Below are positions 22,252-31,710 of a stretch of 64,000 bases of DNA, one piece after another. The DNA comes from Phytophthora colocasiae. Taxonomy: Eukaryota > Oomycota > Peronosporomycetes > Peronosporales > Peronosporaceae. The DNA lies in assembly GCA_018806915.1 (NCBI GenBank), contig JAGKQI010000090.1:3005016-3069015 (forward strand), given 5' to 3'. A model generated the notes under the pieces. It made no database searches. It was not told where the DNA came from and saw only the letters and a list, made by a program, of their open reading frames with translations. Made by a program: the position numbers and the translations under genes. Position 1 is the first letter of the stretch, and the number at the start of each line of letters is the position of its first letter.

Positions 22252-22997
22252 GCGGGTGGGAGGGCCCACGAACAGGCCATTGTGCCAATGTTGTGCTTAC
22301 ATCGCTCTCTTGTGTCTGTGTAGTAGTGCTCAGTAGTGTGTTAACGAAAAAGGATAAAGGAAACCAGCGTTGTTTGCCAATTTCTGTATCGAGTACTTAA
22401 GCGCATTGAAAACGTATATTTGTTGAAATCTTGAGCCGCAGGTGAAAACAGTGTAAGGACTGGAGAGTTATTGGCCGCCAGCCTTCACGTGGCGGTCAAG
22501 TGGATCGTGCTCTAGATCTAGTGGCGATCCTAGTTACGAACAGCAAAAAAGCTGCAAAAGAGTCCAGACGGTGCCCGCCAACGTGCAACCACAGTGGGGC
22601 CGATCTCTCATGGCAAGCGTGGTGACTACCGGATAAGACACAGCAGTGCTCACCAGATGCCCTAGGCCTGCCAAAGGCCAAAGATGGCCGTCACCCTCCT
22701 TTGCCATGCCCGCAATCACAGTCACGAACAGCTAAAGCGCTGCGTGAAGCCCACAAAGGCGAGTGCATCTGACAGCAGAAATCTCCAAACATCCTGCATT
22801 CACGACCCCCGTTCGCGTTGGCGTCAAGCTGGTCGGCTCGACATGCGCTTCCTCAATGCCATACGCCTCGACTACTTCTCCCGTTCTCAGAGCAGAGCAC
22901 CCCACTCACGTAGTCGAGCTAGTCGTGTTGGCTCACTTCCACATTTGCCTTCGACAGTTCACAGCATCTGTAGGCAATCAGACAACTTTTCTCAAGA
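22252..22997. other. G2-G1 intergenic (right arm)
   Basis: Mirror of 16169-16914. No gene recognised; contains the G1 promoter. Confidence 0.65.
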
Positions 22998-23819
22998 ATG
23001 TTCTCCAGCAACAAGATTATCGCTCTACTCTTTGCGTTTGCCGCCGTCTCCACTTGTGTCCATGCCGAACAAGAAGCTACCGAGACGTATGGTGGGGGTG
23101 GCGGTCTTCCAGGTATGAGTGGCGGCCTTCCCGGTATGAGTGGCGGCCTTCCCGGTATGAGTGGCGGCCTTCCCGGTATGAGCGGCGGTCTCCCCGGTTT
23201 GAGCGGTGGTGGTGGTGGTCTGTCTGACCTGACCAAGATGATGCCTGGAATGGGCGGAACCGGCACGGGGACTAGCGGAGGCCTACCCGGAATGGGCAGC
23301 GGCGGTCTGTCAGGTCTCTCGAAAATGATGCCAGGCATGGGCGGCAGCGGTGGTTTGCCAGGAATGAGCGGTGGTCTACCGGGAATGGGCAGCGGCGGCA
23401 TGTCGGGTCTCAGTAAAATGATCCCTGGAGCTGGTGGTGCAAGTGGCGGTCTCCCAAGCTTCAGCAACATGATTCCTGGAATGGGTGGAGCAGGAACCAG
23501 CGGAGGTCTCTCCAGTCTCAGTAAAATGATCCCTGGCGCAGGAAGCGGCAATGCGTATGGTCCTGGAACGGTGCATGCTCCAGGCACTGGAATCAGCACT
23601 ACAGGCGGCACCAGCACCGGAACTGGAACAACGGGGATGACGGGGACGACGGGCACTACTGGCACTGGGACTGGTGCTGCTAGTACTCCTGGCACGGGCA
23701 CTACCGGTTCTACGACTGGCACGAAGACCGGCACGACCGGCACTGGAACGGGTGCCACGGGAACGGGTGCCACGGGAACGACTACGCCGAAGCCTTACCG
23801 CTCCCTTCGGTCTGAGTAA
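22998..23819 (+). CDS. G1-right: secreted glycine-rich repeat protein
   Basis: 273 residues, the same design as G1-left: signal peptide, GGLPGMSGG repeats, KMMPGMGG blocks, [11 protein letters not shown], a Thr/Gly tail, and the end KPYRSLRSE. Differences from the left copy are concentrated in the TGTTGTT tail (extra GTGATGT-type unit, several substitutions), as expected for slippage-prone repeats. After the stop the two arms share no further sequence. Confidence 0.8.
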   Translation: MFSSNKIIALLFAFAAVSTCVHAEQEATETYGGGGGLPGMSGGLPGMSGGLPGMSGGLPGMSGGLPGLSGGGGGLSDLTKMMPGMGGTGTGTSGGLPGMGSGGLSGLSKMMPGMGGSGGLPGMSGGLPGMGSGGMSGLSKMIPGAGGASGGLPSFSNMIPGMGGAGTSGGLSSLSKMIPGAGSGNAYGPGTVHAPGTGISTTGGTSTGTGTTGMTGTTGTTGTGTGAASTPGTGTTGSTTGTKTGTTGTGTGATGTGATGTTTPKPYRSLRSE

Positions 23820-24144
23820 ACGCATGTGTACTTCATTCTTCAGTGTTGGATTTTTGTGTTGCAATGAGTAAATGTATGCTTCCACAACTGTAGCTTTGAT
23901 CCTCGAAATCGATAGCACCGGAACACCAAAAGCCCATGGGTCAAGGTGGAGGTTGGTTGCATTAGACTTCAAGGCCATACGACATTCTTTAGTTCTACCT
24001 ATAAACCAACCCGACCAGCAACACGCAAAACACATGCACTCAAGTGCATCGAAGACGTGGATGTAGCACCTCCATTCTCGGATTTATTACAAGTAGCCGA
24101 CATATTTGGATGTCATCTTGAGCCGCACGTCTGCAGTGTCGAAT
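23820..24144. other. Intergenic
   Basis: About 325 bases between G1-right and the cyclophilin 3' end. No gene or repeat recognised. Confidence 0.6.
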
Positions 24145-24765
24145 CTACTCCTCCTCGACAAAGGCATCAGCAGCCAGCTCACCACTTTCAGTGATGACAA
24201 CCTTCTTGCTAGGGGTGCCGCTGGGAGATCCCACAGCCTCCACAGCGTCCAGAACGTCCATTCCCTGCACAACACGGCCGAAGACAACATGGCGGCCATC
24301 CAGCCACGACGTCTTGACTGTGCAGATGAAGAACTGGCTGCCGTTCGTGTTGGCGCCCGAGTTGGCCATGCTGAGCGTGCCCTTGCCGGCGTGTTTCAGC
24401 TTGAAGTTCTCGTCCGGGAACTTCTGTCCGTAGATGCTCTCGCCGCCCATGCCGTTAAAGTTGGTGAAGTCGCCTCCCTGGATCATGAAGTTGGGGATGA
24501 TGCGGTGGAAGATGCTGTCCTTGTAGTGCAACGGCTTGCCACTGTTGCCCACGCCTTTTTCGCCCGTGCACAACGCACGGAAGTTCTCCACGGTCTTGGG
24601 CACAGTCTTGCCGTACAGACCCATGACGATGCGGCCCGCGGGCTTGCCGTCGATGCTCACGTCGAAGTACACCTGGTTGGTGATCTTCGGGCCCTTTCCG
24701 GCCTGTACAGCCAGGGCTAGAGCAGTCAGACACAGCGCTAAGAGAGAGAACGTCCACTTGGCCAT
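24145..24765 (-). CDS. Secretory-pathway cyclophilin (peptidyl-prolyl cis-trans isomerase)
   Basis: A 206-residue protein from ATG 24765. Residues 1-22 form a signal peptide ([15 protein letters not shown]). A complete cyclophilin domain follows, with the conserved active-site stretches [20 protein letters not shown] (Arg, Phe, Met, Gln), [14 protein letters not shown] and [10 protein letters not shown] including the Trp that binds cyclosporin. It catalyses proline isomerisation during protein folding, like cyclophilin B of the ER. The end is VEEE rather than a KDEL-type signal, so ER retention versus secretion is open. Single exon. Confidence 0.95.
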   Translation of the reverse strand: MAKWTFSLLALCLTALALAVQAGKGPKITNQVYFDVSIDGKPAGRIVMGLYGKTVPKTVENFRALCTGEKGVGNSGKPLHYKDSIFHRIIPNFMIQGGDFTNFNGMGGESIYGQKFPDENFKLKHAGKGTLSMANSGANTNGSQFFICTVKTSWLDGRHVVFGRVVQGMDVLDAVEAVGSPSGTPSKKVVITESGELAADAFVEEE

Positions 24766-24785
24766 CGTAGATTAATCGTCCAGGT

Positions 24786-24803
24786 TTGAACTTGGCGAAT
24801 GAG
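24786..24803 (-). promoter_or_regulatory. Initiator-like element of the cyclophilin gene
   Basis: On the minus strand GCTCATTCGCCAAGTT lies about 25 bases upstream of ATG 24765, a good match to the oomycete Inr-FPR core. Confidence 0.65.
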
Positions 24804-24868
24804 CGGGAGTCGAGGGAGAGATCCTACGTGGCGTGGCGGAAGTCGCTTGAAGAGAGCGGTGCTGCGAG

Positions 24869-25207
24869 GTTGCTCGAATGTTACTGAAAGGATCGTCCAT
24901 GAATTTGTGACATCAACATGGATCTAGAGCACGCTGAGAGGCGAATCTAAAGCTGAAACTCGGTATACATGTAGAAGACCTTCAGGTGTGTCTGGTAGAT
25001 GTTAGAAGAAGGCCGCGTGTGCAGCGCGACCAGGACACGAGAATACACAAAAAGAGGGGACTAAATCACATTACGCGTGGGAATCAGACGCGGAAAATTA
25101 CAATAAGAATCGCACCTAATGGTCCAGACCCTTTTATATCGGATAGCCTTATTTATGGCAGTCCACAAATACTAGGTACGGGATCCTTTCAGTAACATTC
25201 GAGCAAC
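24869..25207. mobile_element. MITE-like element with 26-bp perfect inverted repeats
   Basis: The 26 bases at 24869-24894 (starting GTTGCTCGAATGTTACTG) recur exactly inverted at 25182-25207. The 287-base interior has no coding domain. No target duplication was seen, so it may be a non-autonomous transposon or a simple inverted repeat. It lies directly upstream of the cyclophilin promoter. Confidence 0.55.
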
Positions 25208-25240
25208 GTTACGCGATAACGAGCAACTGAGCGACATAAT

Positions 25241-25656
25241 ATGAGGCCCCGCAAAACAAACTGATGCTAGTGTACCTTTTCTGTACGTTTGAGTTTTCGA
25301 GATAATCGAAGTTGACCAATCAAAATTCGTACATAATCGGACATCGAAAGTTTGAAGCCAATAATCACTGGTAAAAGGCTTAAAAGTACTCTAATTAACC
25401 TGCTATTCACACGTTCTTTCCATCAATATACAATACATTAAAAACCGAGCAATATTGACTCGTCAGCTCTCCTAAACATGTCGAGGTCTTGAAAATGGAG
25501 ACATATTTTTTAGATGAACACTACTGATCGGCTATTGAATATCTCGAGACGTACTAGGGCTTAAAATAAGCACAAGACGCGGCTCTATAGAGTAGTGTGC
25601 TTAGTCGCGATTCGTATTTAAATGCGATAGCATCAGTTTGTTTTGCGGGGCCTCAT
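25241..25656. mobile_element. MITE-like element with about 28-bp terminal inverted repeats
   Basis: Starts ATGAGGCCCCGCAAAACAAA and ends with the inverse of this sequence; the repeats cover about 28 bases each. The interior is AT-rich and non-coding. The size of about 416 bp fits a MITE. No clear target duplication. Confidence 0.65.
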
Positions 25657-25804
25657 TGTCAGATACGTGGCGGATGTCGCTTGAACTGCGAGGTTTCTTG
25701 GCATCATCTGGGTGTACGTTGCTTTCAAAATGTTCCAGAGGACTGACCTCAGTCAAACCGCTCAGTTATATACTGCCGCTGGGCTCTTCGCAACCGACTG
25801 CTCT

Positions 25805-26412
25805 TCTCTGTCTCCGCCGATACACAAGTGAAGAAGTTGCGCGCCAAAACTCTCGAGCACATGGTATACATGGACATCCGATGGTACAACACGCACAACG
25901 CGCTCCAGTTGTCCGATCTTTCTCGGGGGCCGTGATATCAAGTTCCTCAACGTCAAGTGGCTACGCTCGCAGATCGGGTTGGTATCCCAAGAGCCGGTGT
26001 TATTCACGACGTCCATAGCCGATAACATCGTTGCCTGCCGGAAGGATATCGCACGCGAAGATGTAATTGCAGCAGCCAATTCTGCCAATGCGCACACGTT
26101 CGCCATGGTCGCTGTCAATAGGGTGGAAAGGGTGTCTTGCTCTGAAACAGTGTGTCGCCATCGCACGGGCTATCTGCTGGATGCGACGAGCGCGCTCGAT
26201 TCGGAGAGTGAGAAGATCGTGCAGAAAGCACTGGATAAGAAGATAATGGCGCTACAGAGGCGATTATTATTGCTCATCGCCTCTCGACAATCCGGAATGC
26301 AAACAAGATTTGTGTCGTGAGCGGGGGAAAGATCGCTGAGCAAGGTACACATGAGGAATTGGTGGCGCTGAATGGGATCTACGCAAAGCTTCTCGAGGCA
26401 GGGGCGAGTTAA
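25805..26412 (+). pseudogene. ABC transporter (ABCB/MDR type) relic
   Basis: Fragments in several frames: KKLRAKTLEHMVYMDIRWYN from a transmembrane domain near 25808, then after a deletion the nucleotide-binding domain with QIGLVSQEPVLFTTSIADNI (Q-loop region), a corrupted signature region reading LALKQCVAIARAI where LSGGQ should precede, Walker B LLDATSALDSESE, and the end [18 protein letters not shown] to EAGAS. The Walker A part is missing. Export pumps of this type move drugs or lipids, but this copy cannot work. Confidence 0.85.
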
Positions 26413-26615
26413 ATGAACTAAGCCCAGTGACAGAACTTTTTTTCAGGCGTAGTTTTCCTCCGCATCATTCGTAACTCGACATCATAAGAAAAGCATTATA
26501 CAAGCGTAGTTTCTCATCGTTATTTCGAGAAAAAGGATGAGTGGTTTCTCCCTTTGAGGCGGCGGTTCGAGCTTTGGCCAATACGCAGTTCAAGAAAGAC
26601 AAGTAAGTACATGCA

Positions 26616-27247
26616 ATGGATGATAAGATTCAGGACCCCGTAGTTCGTGCACTGGCGGAATACATCAAGACGGCACCATTCCAGCGTCAGTTCGAACAGT
26701 TCTTCCTGGATCATGCGCTCGCCTTCACAGACGAGTTGGAGCACCAGCTTGCCTACATGACCATCTACATTGAGTTCCAGCACATGTTCAACGAGCACAT
26801 GAAGAGTACGTAACATCTTAATATCCTTGCTCTTAGTTGGCGTTAACGTTTAATCTTTTCGTGTTTGTGCTGCCATGGCCAGTTTTCCTGGCGCAACAAG
26901 GCATCACGGAAGACGAGTTCGCTGACCACTGCCAAAAGGCAATGAAAGTCGACCCAAAGGCGGAGCAATACCTCGAAATCGTGATCGCATCCATGGACTA
27001 CGAAGCCTTTTTCGGCTTAATGAAGGCGATGCGGGCACGAGCATCCGTTGAAAACCGACGAGCTGATGCAAAAGATTGCGGTACGACCCTGCACGGGTAC
27101 GGAAAACGTAAGAGCTCGGAAGGGAAGCTTAGCAAGGACGAGGAGGGGCCAGAGGACACCGAAGATGATGGAGGTGCAAAGGGGGCCAAGGGCACAAACA
27201 ATGACGAGAAAGAGGCAGTAGAAATGGACCACAAAGACAGCAAGTAG
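26616..27247 (+). CDS. BART-domain protein (ARL2BP/CFAP36-like)
   Basis: Two exons, 26616-26805 and 26883-27247 (77-nt phase-1 intron, donor GTACGT), give 184 residues. Residues 1-115 match the BART domain: PFQRQFEQFFLDHALAFTD, then after the junction IFLAQQGITEDEFADHCQKAM. Such domains bind ARL2/ARL3-type GTPases and, in CFAP36, belong to ciliary proteins. The C-terminal 70 residues are charged and low complexity (SKDEEGPEDTEDDGGAKG). A cilium role fits the flagellar genes nearby at 36-40 kb but is inferred. Confidence 0.8.
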
Positions 27248-27355
27248 GGTATTCAAAGATGCCGCTACGCGTATTCAATTTAAAAAAACGTGGCTAGTTC
27301 GGGAATAAAAGATGAGGAATTTCGATGGTGTTTGTCTTCCGCAGCACACTGGTCC

Positions 27356-28984
27356 TTACACGGAGTATCTGATAATGACAGCGATAATTGCGAGGACTGC
27401 AGCAAAGCCAAGCGACTTTAGTAGTCGCATGTGCAGACGGGTGAACGGATACATGGCGATGCTCAGGATGTACTTCTTGGCTGGAGTATATGGTGCGTAG
27501 CGCTGAGGCAGATCCAAAAGTCCGTTCTTGTAGATCACCGTCTTGTAGTGTGAAAAAGCCGCGAAGCCGTAGTGTCCGTGATAAGCTCCCATGCCGGAGT
27601 TGCCTACACCTCCGAATGGTACGTTCGGGTTAGACAGCTGCATGAGCATATCGTTCAGCATCATACTACCGGCCGACGTCTCGTTCACTACACGCTCTTT
27701 ATTCTTGCCGTTGGAGCTGAAATGATACAGCGCAAGCGGCTTCTCCCGTCCAGTGACAAAGCGAATAGGCTCGTCGAGGTTTCCTGTGCCATAGTAGTAG
27801 ATTGGCAACAGGGGACCGAAAATCTCCTCGCTCATCGAAGAACTCGACACAAACGAGTCGAAATCGGTGCGGAAGTTGAGCAGTGTAGGCGAAATGAAGC
27901 GCTGTTTGGCGTCGCTATCGCCGCCGTAGGTCACTCGTTTGCGGTCATTTTCCAGAATACGAGCCAAGCGCTCGTACATGCGTTGGTTGATCACACGGCC
28001 ATAACTGTCCGACTCTTTGACATTGGTGCCACCATACTGGACATCCAGTTCTCCTTCCAGCAGCTTGACAAACTCGTCACCCACTTTCGCGTCCACCAGC
28101 AAATAGTCAGGCCGCACACACGTCTGTCCTCCGTTCACAAAGGCTCCCCAGGCGATGCGTTTTGCAGCCAACTTCAAGTCTGCAGTGCTGTCAATGATAC
28201 AGGGCGATTTCCCTCCCAGCTCCAACACTGTCGGGGTTAAGTATTGCGCCGCAGCCTGCGCCACAATTTTCCCCAAAAAGTTTCCTCCTGTAGCGAAAAT
28301 GAGGTCATACCGCTCCTGCAGCATTTTCTTGGTCTCTTCCACACCTCCGTACACCAAACGCACGTAGCGTTTGTCCATGTACTTGTCGAACAACTGAATC
28401 AGCAGGTTGTTCAAGTACCGGGTAGTGTCATCCCCTGGCAGTCTCAGGACGACACAGTTACCAGCTCCCAGAGCAGCCACCAATGGCGTCAGCAGTAGGT
28501 TAATCGGGTAGTTCCACGTCCCGATAATGCAAACTACACCCAGAGGCTCCGGTCTGACATAGCAGAGACCTGGGATATTGACGATGTTGGTGGCTTTGAG
28601 CTTGGGTTTGGCCCAGTCATCAGTGTAGTCGATAAAATCTTGGATCTCGGCTTTAAGCAGAGCGACCTCTGTGGCGAACAGCTCCAGTGGGTGTTTGTGT
28701 AGATCCTTCCAAACAGCCTCATTGATGGCTGCCTCATTCTCGTTCACAAGTCGCTGCAGAGACAGGAGCAAGGCTCGACGTGTCTTGAGGTCTTTCGTGG
28801 CGCCAGTGGTAAAGCTAGCGCGTAGAGCTGTTACGTCAGCATGGGTGTCTTGTTTCGAGACGTCGGGAAGCGGTGGGGTGTCTGTGGTGGAGCCGTACAT
28901 GTCGATAACGCTAGGGGTTACGTCCTCAACAGCAACGTAACTTGAAGGGTTCTGTGGGGTACTGGGCGGATTAGAGACTGGCAT
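27356..28984 (-). CDS. Membrane-anchored aldehyde dehydrogenase (ALDH3/fatty aldehyde type)
   Basis: The first ATG is at 28984 (MPVSNPP), giving 542 residues; the frame stays open upstream without another ATG. The fold is class-3 ALDH: LGVVCIIGTWNYPINLLLTP in the NAD-binding part, general base Glu in TPTVLELGGKSPC, catalytic Cys in NGGQTCVRPDYLLV, and EEIFGPLLPI. The C-terminus has a hydrophobic anchor (LGFAAVLAIIAVIIRYSV), as in microsomal fatty aldehyde dehydrogenase, so oxidation of long-chain aldehydes at the ER or peroxisome membrane is likely. The first 66 codons and the upstream DNA are duplicated inverted at 31082-31648. Confidence 0.92.
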   Translation of the reverse strand: MPVSNPPSTPQNPSSYVAVEDVTPSVIDMYGSTTDTPPLPDVSKQDTHADVTALRASFTTGATKDLKTRRALLLSLQRLVNENEAAINEAVWKDLHKHPLELFATEVALLKAEIQDFIDYTDDWAKPKLKATNIVNIPGLCYVRPEPLGVVCIIGTWNYPINLLLTPLVAALGAGNCVVLRLPGDDTTRYLNNLLIQLFDKYMDKRYVRLVYGGVEETKKMLQERYDLIFATGGNFLGKIVAQAAAQYLTPTVLELGGKSPCIIDSTADLKLAAKRIAWGAFVNGGQTCVRPDYLLVDAKVGDEFVKLLEGELDVQYGGTNVKESDSYGRVINQRMYERLARILENDRKRVTYGGDSDAKQRFISPTLLNFRTDFDSFVSSSSMSEEIFGPLLPIYYYGTGNLDEPIRFVTGREKPLALYHFSSNGKNKERVVNETSAGSMMLNDMLMQLSNPNVPFGGVGNSGMGAYHGHYGFAAFSHYKTVIYKNGLLDLPQRYAPYTPAKKYILSIAMYPFTRLHMRLLKSLGFAAVLAIIAVIIRYSV

Positions 28985-29396
28985 ACCGAGTACTGAACCG
29001 AAAGCGGTAAATTGGCAACTGACGTTCACGGTAACGTTGAAAGTGATCTGACCCTATGTTAAACTGAATATGTCCAATCGCAATAAAGCTTTCTGTGTTG
29101 ATGACGATTGGCTATTAACGGGATGATTCGTTCTTGAAGTCAAGTCGACATGAGTGCGTTTACGGCGAGCTCGAGCTGCCGTATTCTCGTGAATGCCTGT
29201 ACATGTACATACCGAAAAGACATGTCTACGAACTACGGTTTTGCGGAGAGAAATTAGAATTTTATCCATCCGATAGCTGCTACAAGCTCTGCGACTACCG
29301 ATAGCTGTCAGGGCTGGCAAGGCAGCAACGAAATACCCTTGCGGTTTAACTTCAGTGAACATTAAACCAACAGAGAGCGTTTTTTTGACAAACAGC

Positions 29397-29622
29397 ACAC
29401 CCACGCCGACGCTGGCGACACCCGGAACGCCGACACTGACGCCAGGACCGCCAATGTAGCCTGGGGCGCCAACCCCCACGCTAGCGACTCCTGGAACATC
29501 CACGCCAACACCAGGGACGCGAGCAAACCGAACGTCTCGGCCACTTGCTTCTCGGCTTGCACGTCGTTCGAGAGGGCCATGGTGGCGCTGCAGAGGGCGA
29601 AGATCTTGCTGCTGTAGAACAT
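29397..29622 (-). pseudogene. 5' fragment of a G2-type glycine-rich gene upstream of ALDH
   Basis: On the minus strand from ATG 29622 the G2 signal peptide is readable (MFYSSKIFALCSATMALSND), but a missing G at about 29521 shifts the repeat part. After GVASVGVGV the sequence changes at 29396 into the ALDH upstream region. The fragment thus sits in the same orientation in front of ALDH. The same junction is present at 31081/31082. Confidence 0.8.
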
Positions 29623-29723
29623 TGCAGTTGGTGGTTGGTTGGGAAGATGGATCCGAATGGGATGGATAGAATGGATGGGCTCGAAGGAGTGAATTGGATC
29701 AATGCGCTGAAGGGTGAAATAGA

Positions 29724-30347
29724 GCGAATAAGAGAGACTTTGAATTTTGAGTTTGAAGCCAAAAAGTACAATAAAAAGTGCGTGCGAACTTAGCGCCGCG
29801 GCGCCAGGCGCGTCTGGGACATTTTGAACTGCAAAATCCCAAATTGCTGCAGTGTAAAGTACGGATTCGATTCATTCATTTTGACGCAAAATGCAGCCGG
29901 AAAGGGCGGGAAAAGGCGCGTCACCGCGGCGCGTCACACGGGGTGAGTGCGGAATGAATGTTTTTGAGGCGTCCACGCTCAACAAGCAATCCTAGTCCTA
30001 AAAACCACGGAGCGCATCAACGGCATACGTCTGATAAGGCAGCGTCTGCAGTACGGATGCTGTTGGCGGGCTACAGAACGAACGATATATGTATCTATAG
30101 GACTGCTATCGAGCAGGAAGCCCCGCGCACGCCTTGTCTGAGCAATTCCGTTTTGCTCAAGGTAATGTAGAGTGTTTGTAGGACATCAAATTCAAATTCA
30201 ATTTGCTCTTATCGCGCTTCCATTTTGAACTGCAATTTGGGTGCGAACCTTGAGTCTACCGAGAAAAGTCACCGCCCCCGGAAAGGCGCGAGTAAAGTGC
30301 GATTCAAAACTGCCTTCAAATTCAGGACTCAACTCTCTCTTATTCGC
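29724..30347. mobile_element. Decayed DNA transposon or MITE with imperfect TIRs
   Basis: GCGAATAAGAGAG at the left is matched inverted at 30335-30347, and imperfect pairing continues for about 40 bases. Outside, a direct repeat GCTGAAGGGTG.AATAG flanks both ends (29706 and 30367). The interior contains a 70-codon ORF without a recognisable domain. Possibly a non-autonomous element. Confidence 0.45.
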
Positions 30348-30854
30348 TGTAATAGTGATTTTATGCTGAAGGGTGTAATAGTGATTTTAGTCTAGGCACA
30401 GTCAACTTGTATACGGAGTTCCGCCTGTTTGATCCAATTCAATAGAGTCGTGAGAGCATGATCACTACAAGTGCATCATGACACAATAGAGTACCTCCGA
30501 CTTCCTTTTACGCTTGAGACCCGTCGATCCTTACATCTTCTTATCCATGTGCACTTGCCTGCCATCAATTCCAAACCAACCGGTCATCATAGGATGCGGA
30601 AAACTGGCTTATTCGGCCACATTATACTAGGGTTTGTATGGCCTAAGTTGAAGTTGGCAAAGCTCACCTGTTTCTCATAGACTTTTTGACAGTGGCAATC
30701 TTTACGTCTAAGAATTGGCAAACACCGACACACCTGGAGACTCTTCACCGTTGATACAACATGAGCATCGCGCATTGATCATTCTCCAATTCACTCCTTC
30801 GAGCCCATCCATTCGAATCAACTCTCATTCGGGCCCAACCAACCACCAACTGCA
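30348..30854. other. Intergenic with copied G-family upstream DNA
   Basis: No gene. 30610-30660 resembles 18240-18290 upstream of G3 (TTATACTAGGGTTTGTATG), so this is probably derived promoter DNA of the glycine-rich family. An Inr-like TCATTCTCCAATTC lies near 30780, about 75 bases before ATG 30855. Confidence 0.5.
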
Positions 30855-31127
30855 ATGTTCAACAGCAGCAAGATCTTCGCCCTCTGCATCGCCACCATGG
30901 CTCTCTCGAACGACGTGCAAGCCGAGAAGCAAGTGGCCGAAACGTTCGGTTTGCTCGGCGTCCCTGGTGTTGGTGTGGGCGTTCCAGGAGTCGCTAGCGT
31001 GGGGGTTGGTGCCCCAGGCTACATTGGCGGTCCTGGCGTCAGTGTCGGCGTTCCGGGTGTCGCCAGCGTCGGCGTGGGTGTGCTGTTTGTCAAAAAAAGC
31101 GCTCTCTGTTGGTTTAATGTTCACTGA
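30855..31127 (+). pseudogene. G2-type glycine-rich gene, 5' half, interrupted
   Basis: From ATG 30855 the G2 signal peptide and GVGVPGVASVGVGAPG repeats are intact for 75 codons. At 31082 the frame enters DNA identical to the ALDH upstream region and stops after LFVKKSALCWFNVH. The missing 3' end of the gene reappears at 31649-31710, so a 567-base segment replaces its middle. If translated, the product would be a 90-residue secreted glycine-rich peptide without the conserved tail. Confidence 0.8.
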
Positions 31128-31648
31128 AGTTAAACCGCAAGGGTATTTCGTTGCTGCCTTGCCAGCCCTGACAGCTATCGGTAGTCGCAGAGCTTGTAGC
31201 AGTCGGATGGATAAAATTCTAATTTCTCTCCGCAAAACCGTAGTTCGTAGACATGTCTTTTCGGTATGTACATGTACAGGCATTCACGAGAATACGGCAG
31301 CTCGAGCTCGCCGTAAACGCACTCATGTCGACTTGACTTCAAGAACGAATCATCCCGTTAATAGCCAATCGTCATCAACACAGAAAGCTTTATTGCGATT
31401 GGACATATTCAGTTTAACATAGGGTCAGATCACTTTCAACGTTACCGTGAACGTCAGTTGCCAATTTACCGCTTTCGGTTCAGTACTCGGTATGCCAGTC
31501 TCTAATCCGCCCAGTACCCCACAGAACCCTTCAAGTTACGTTGCTGTTGAGGACGTAACCCCTAGCGTTATCGACATGTACGGCTCCACCACAGACACCC
31601 CACCGCTTCCCGACGTCTCGAAACAAGACACCCATGCTGACGTAACAG
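31082..31648 (-). repeat. Inverted copy of ALDH upstream region and first codons
   Basis: Read on the plus strand this is the reverse complement of 28828-29396: the ALDH 5' flank, start codon and first codons. Both breakpoints are sharp, at a glycine-rich repeat on the left and next to GGAACT on the right. Nearly identical, with a few one-base differences. Confidence 0.9.
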
Positions 31649-31710
31649 GAACTGACGGCACGGGGGCCACCTCTCAGAAGGCGTACCGTAAGCTCCGCTC
31701 GGAGGAGTAA
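31492..31710 (+). CDS. Chimeric ORF: ALDH N-terminus fused to glycine-rich tail
   Basis: From the copied ALDH ATG (31492) the frame runs through about 52 ALDH residues (to KQDTHADVT) and passes without a break into GTDGTGATSQKAYRKLRSEE, the end of a G2 protein. The 72-residue product has no signal peptide. The ALDH upstream DNA copied with it could serve as a promoter. Expression is unknown; it may simply be debris of a rearrangement. Confidence 0.5.
   Translation: MPVSNPPSTPQNPSSYVAVEDVTPSVIDMYGSTTDTPPLPDVSKQDTHADVTGTDGTGATSQKAYRKLRSEE

Larger units (their letters stand above)
19886..23818. repeat. Right arm of large inverted repeat
   Basis: The reverse complement of 15366-19297 with few differences: single-base indels in homopolymers, an 18-base length change in the G1 repeat tail, and small gaps at the inner edge where 19268-19276 has no counterpart. 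Outer homology ends at the G1 stop codon (23817-23819). Confidence 0.95.

Noticed and set aside
21520..22269. 249-residue minus-strand ORF rich in Asp, Thr and Ala
   Set aside because: Shadow of G2-right; the equivalent on the left arm is broken by one base without affecting anything recognisable.
29958..30170. 70-residue ORF inside the TIR element as a transposase
   Set aside because: Too short and without a DDE or zinc-finger signature.
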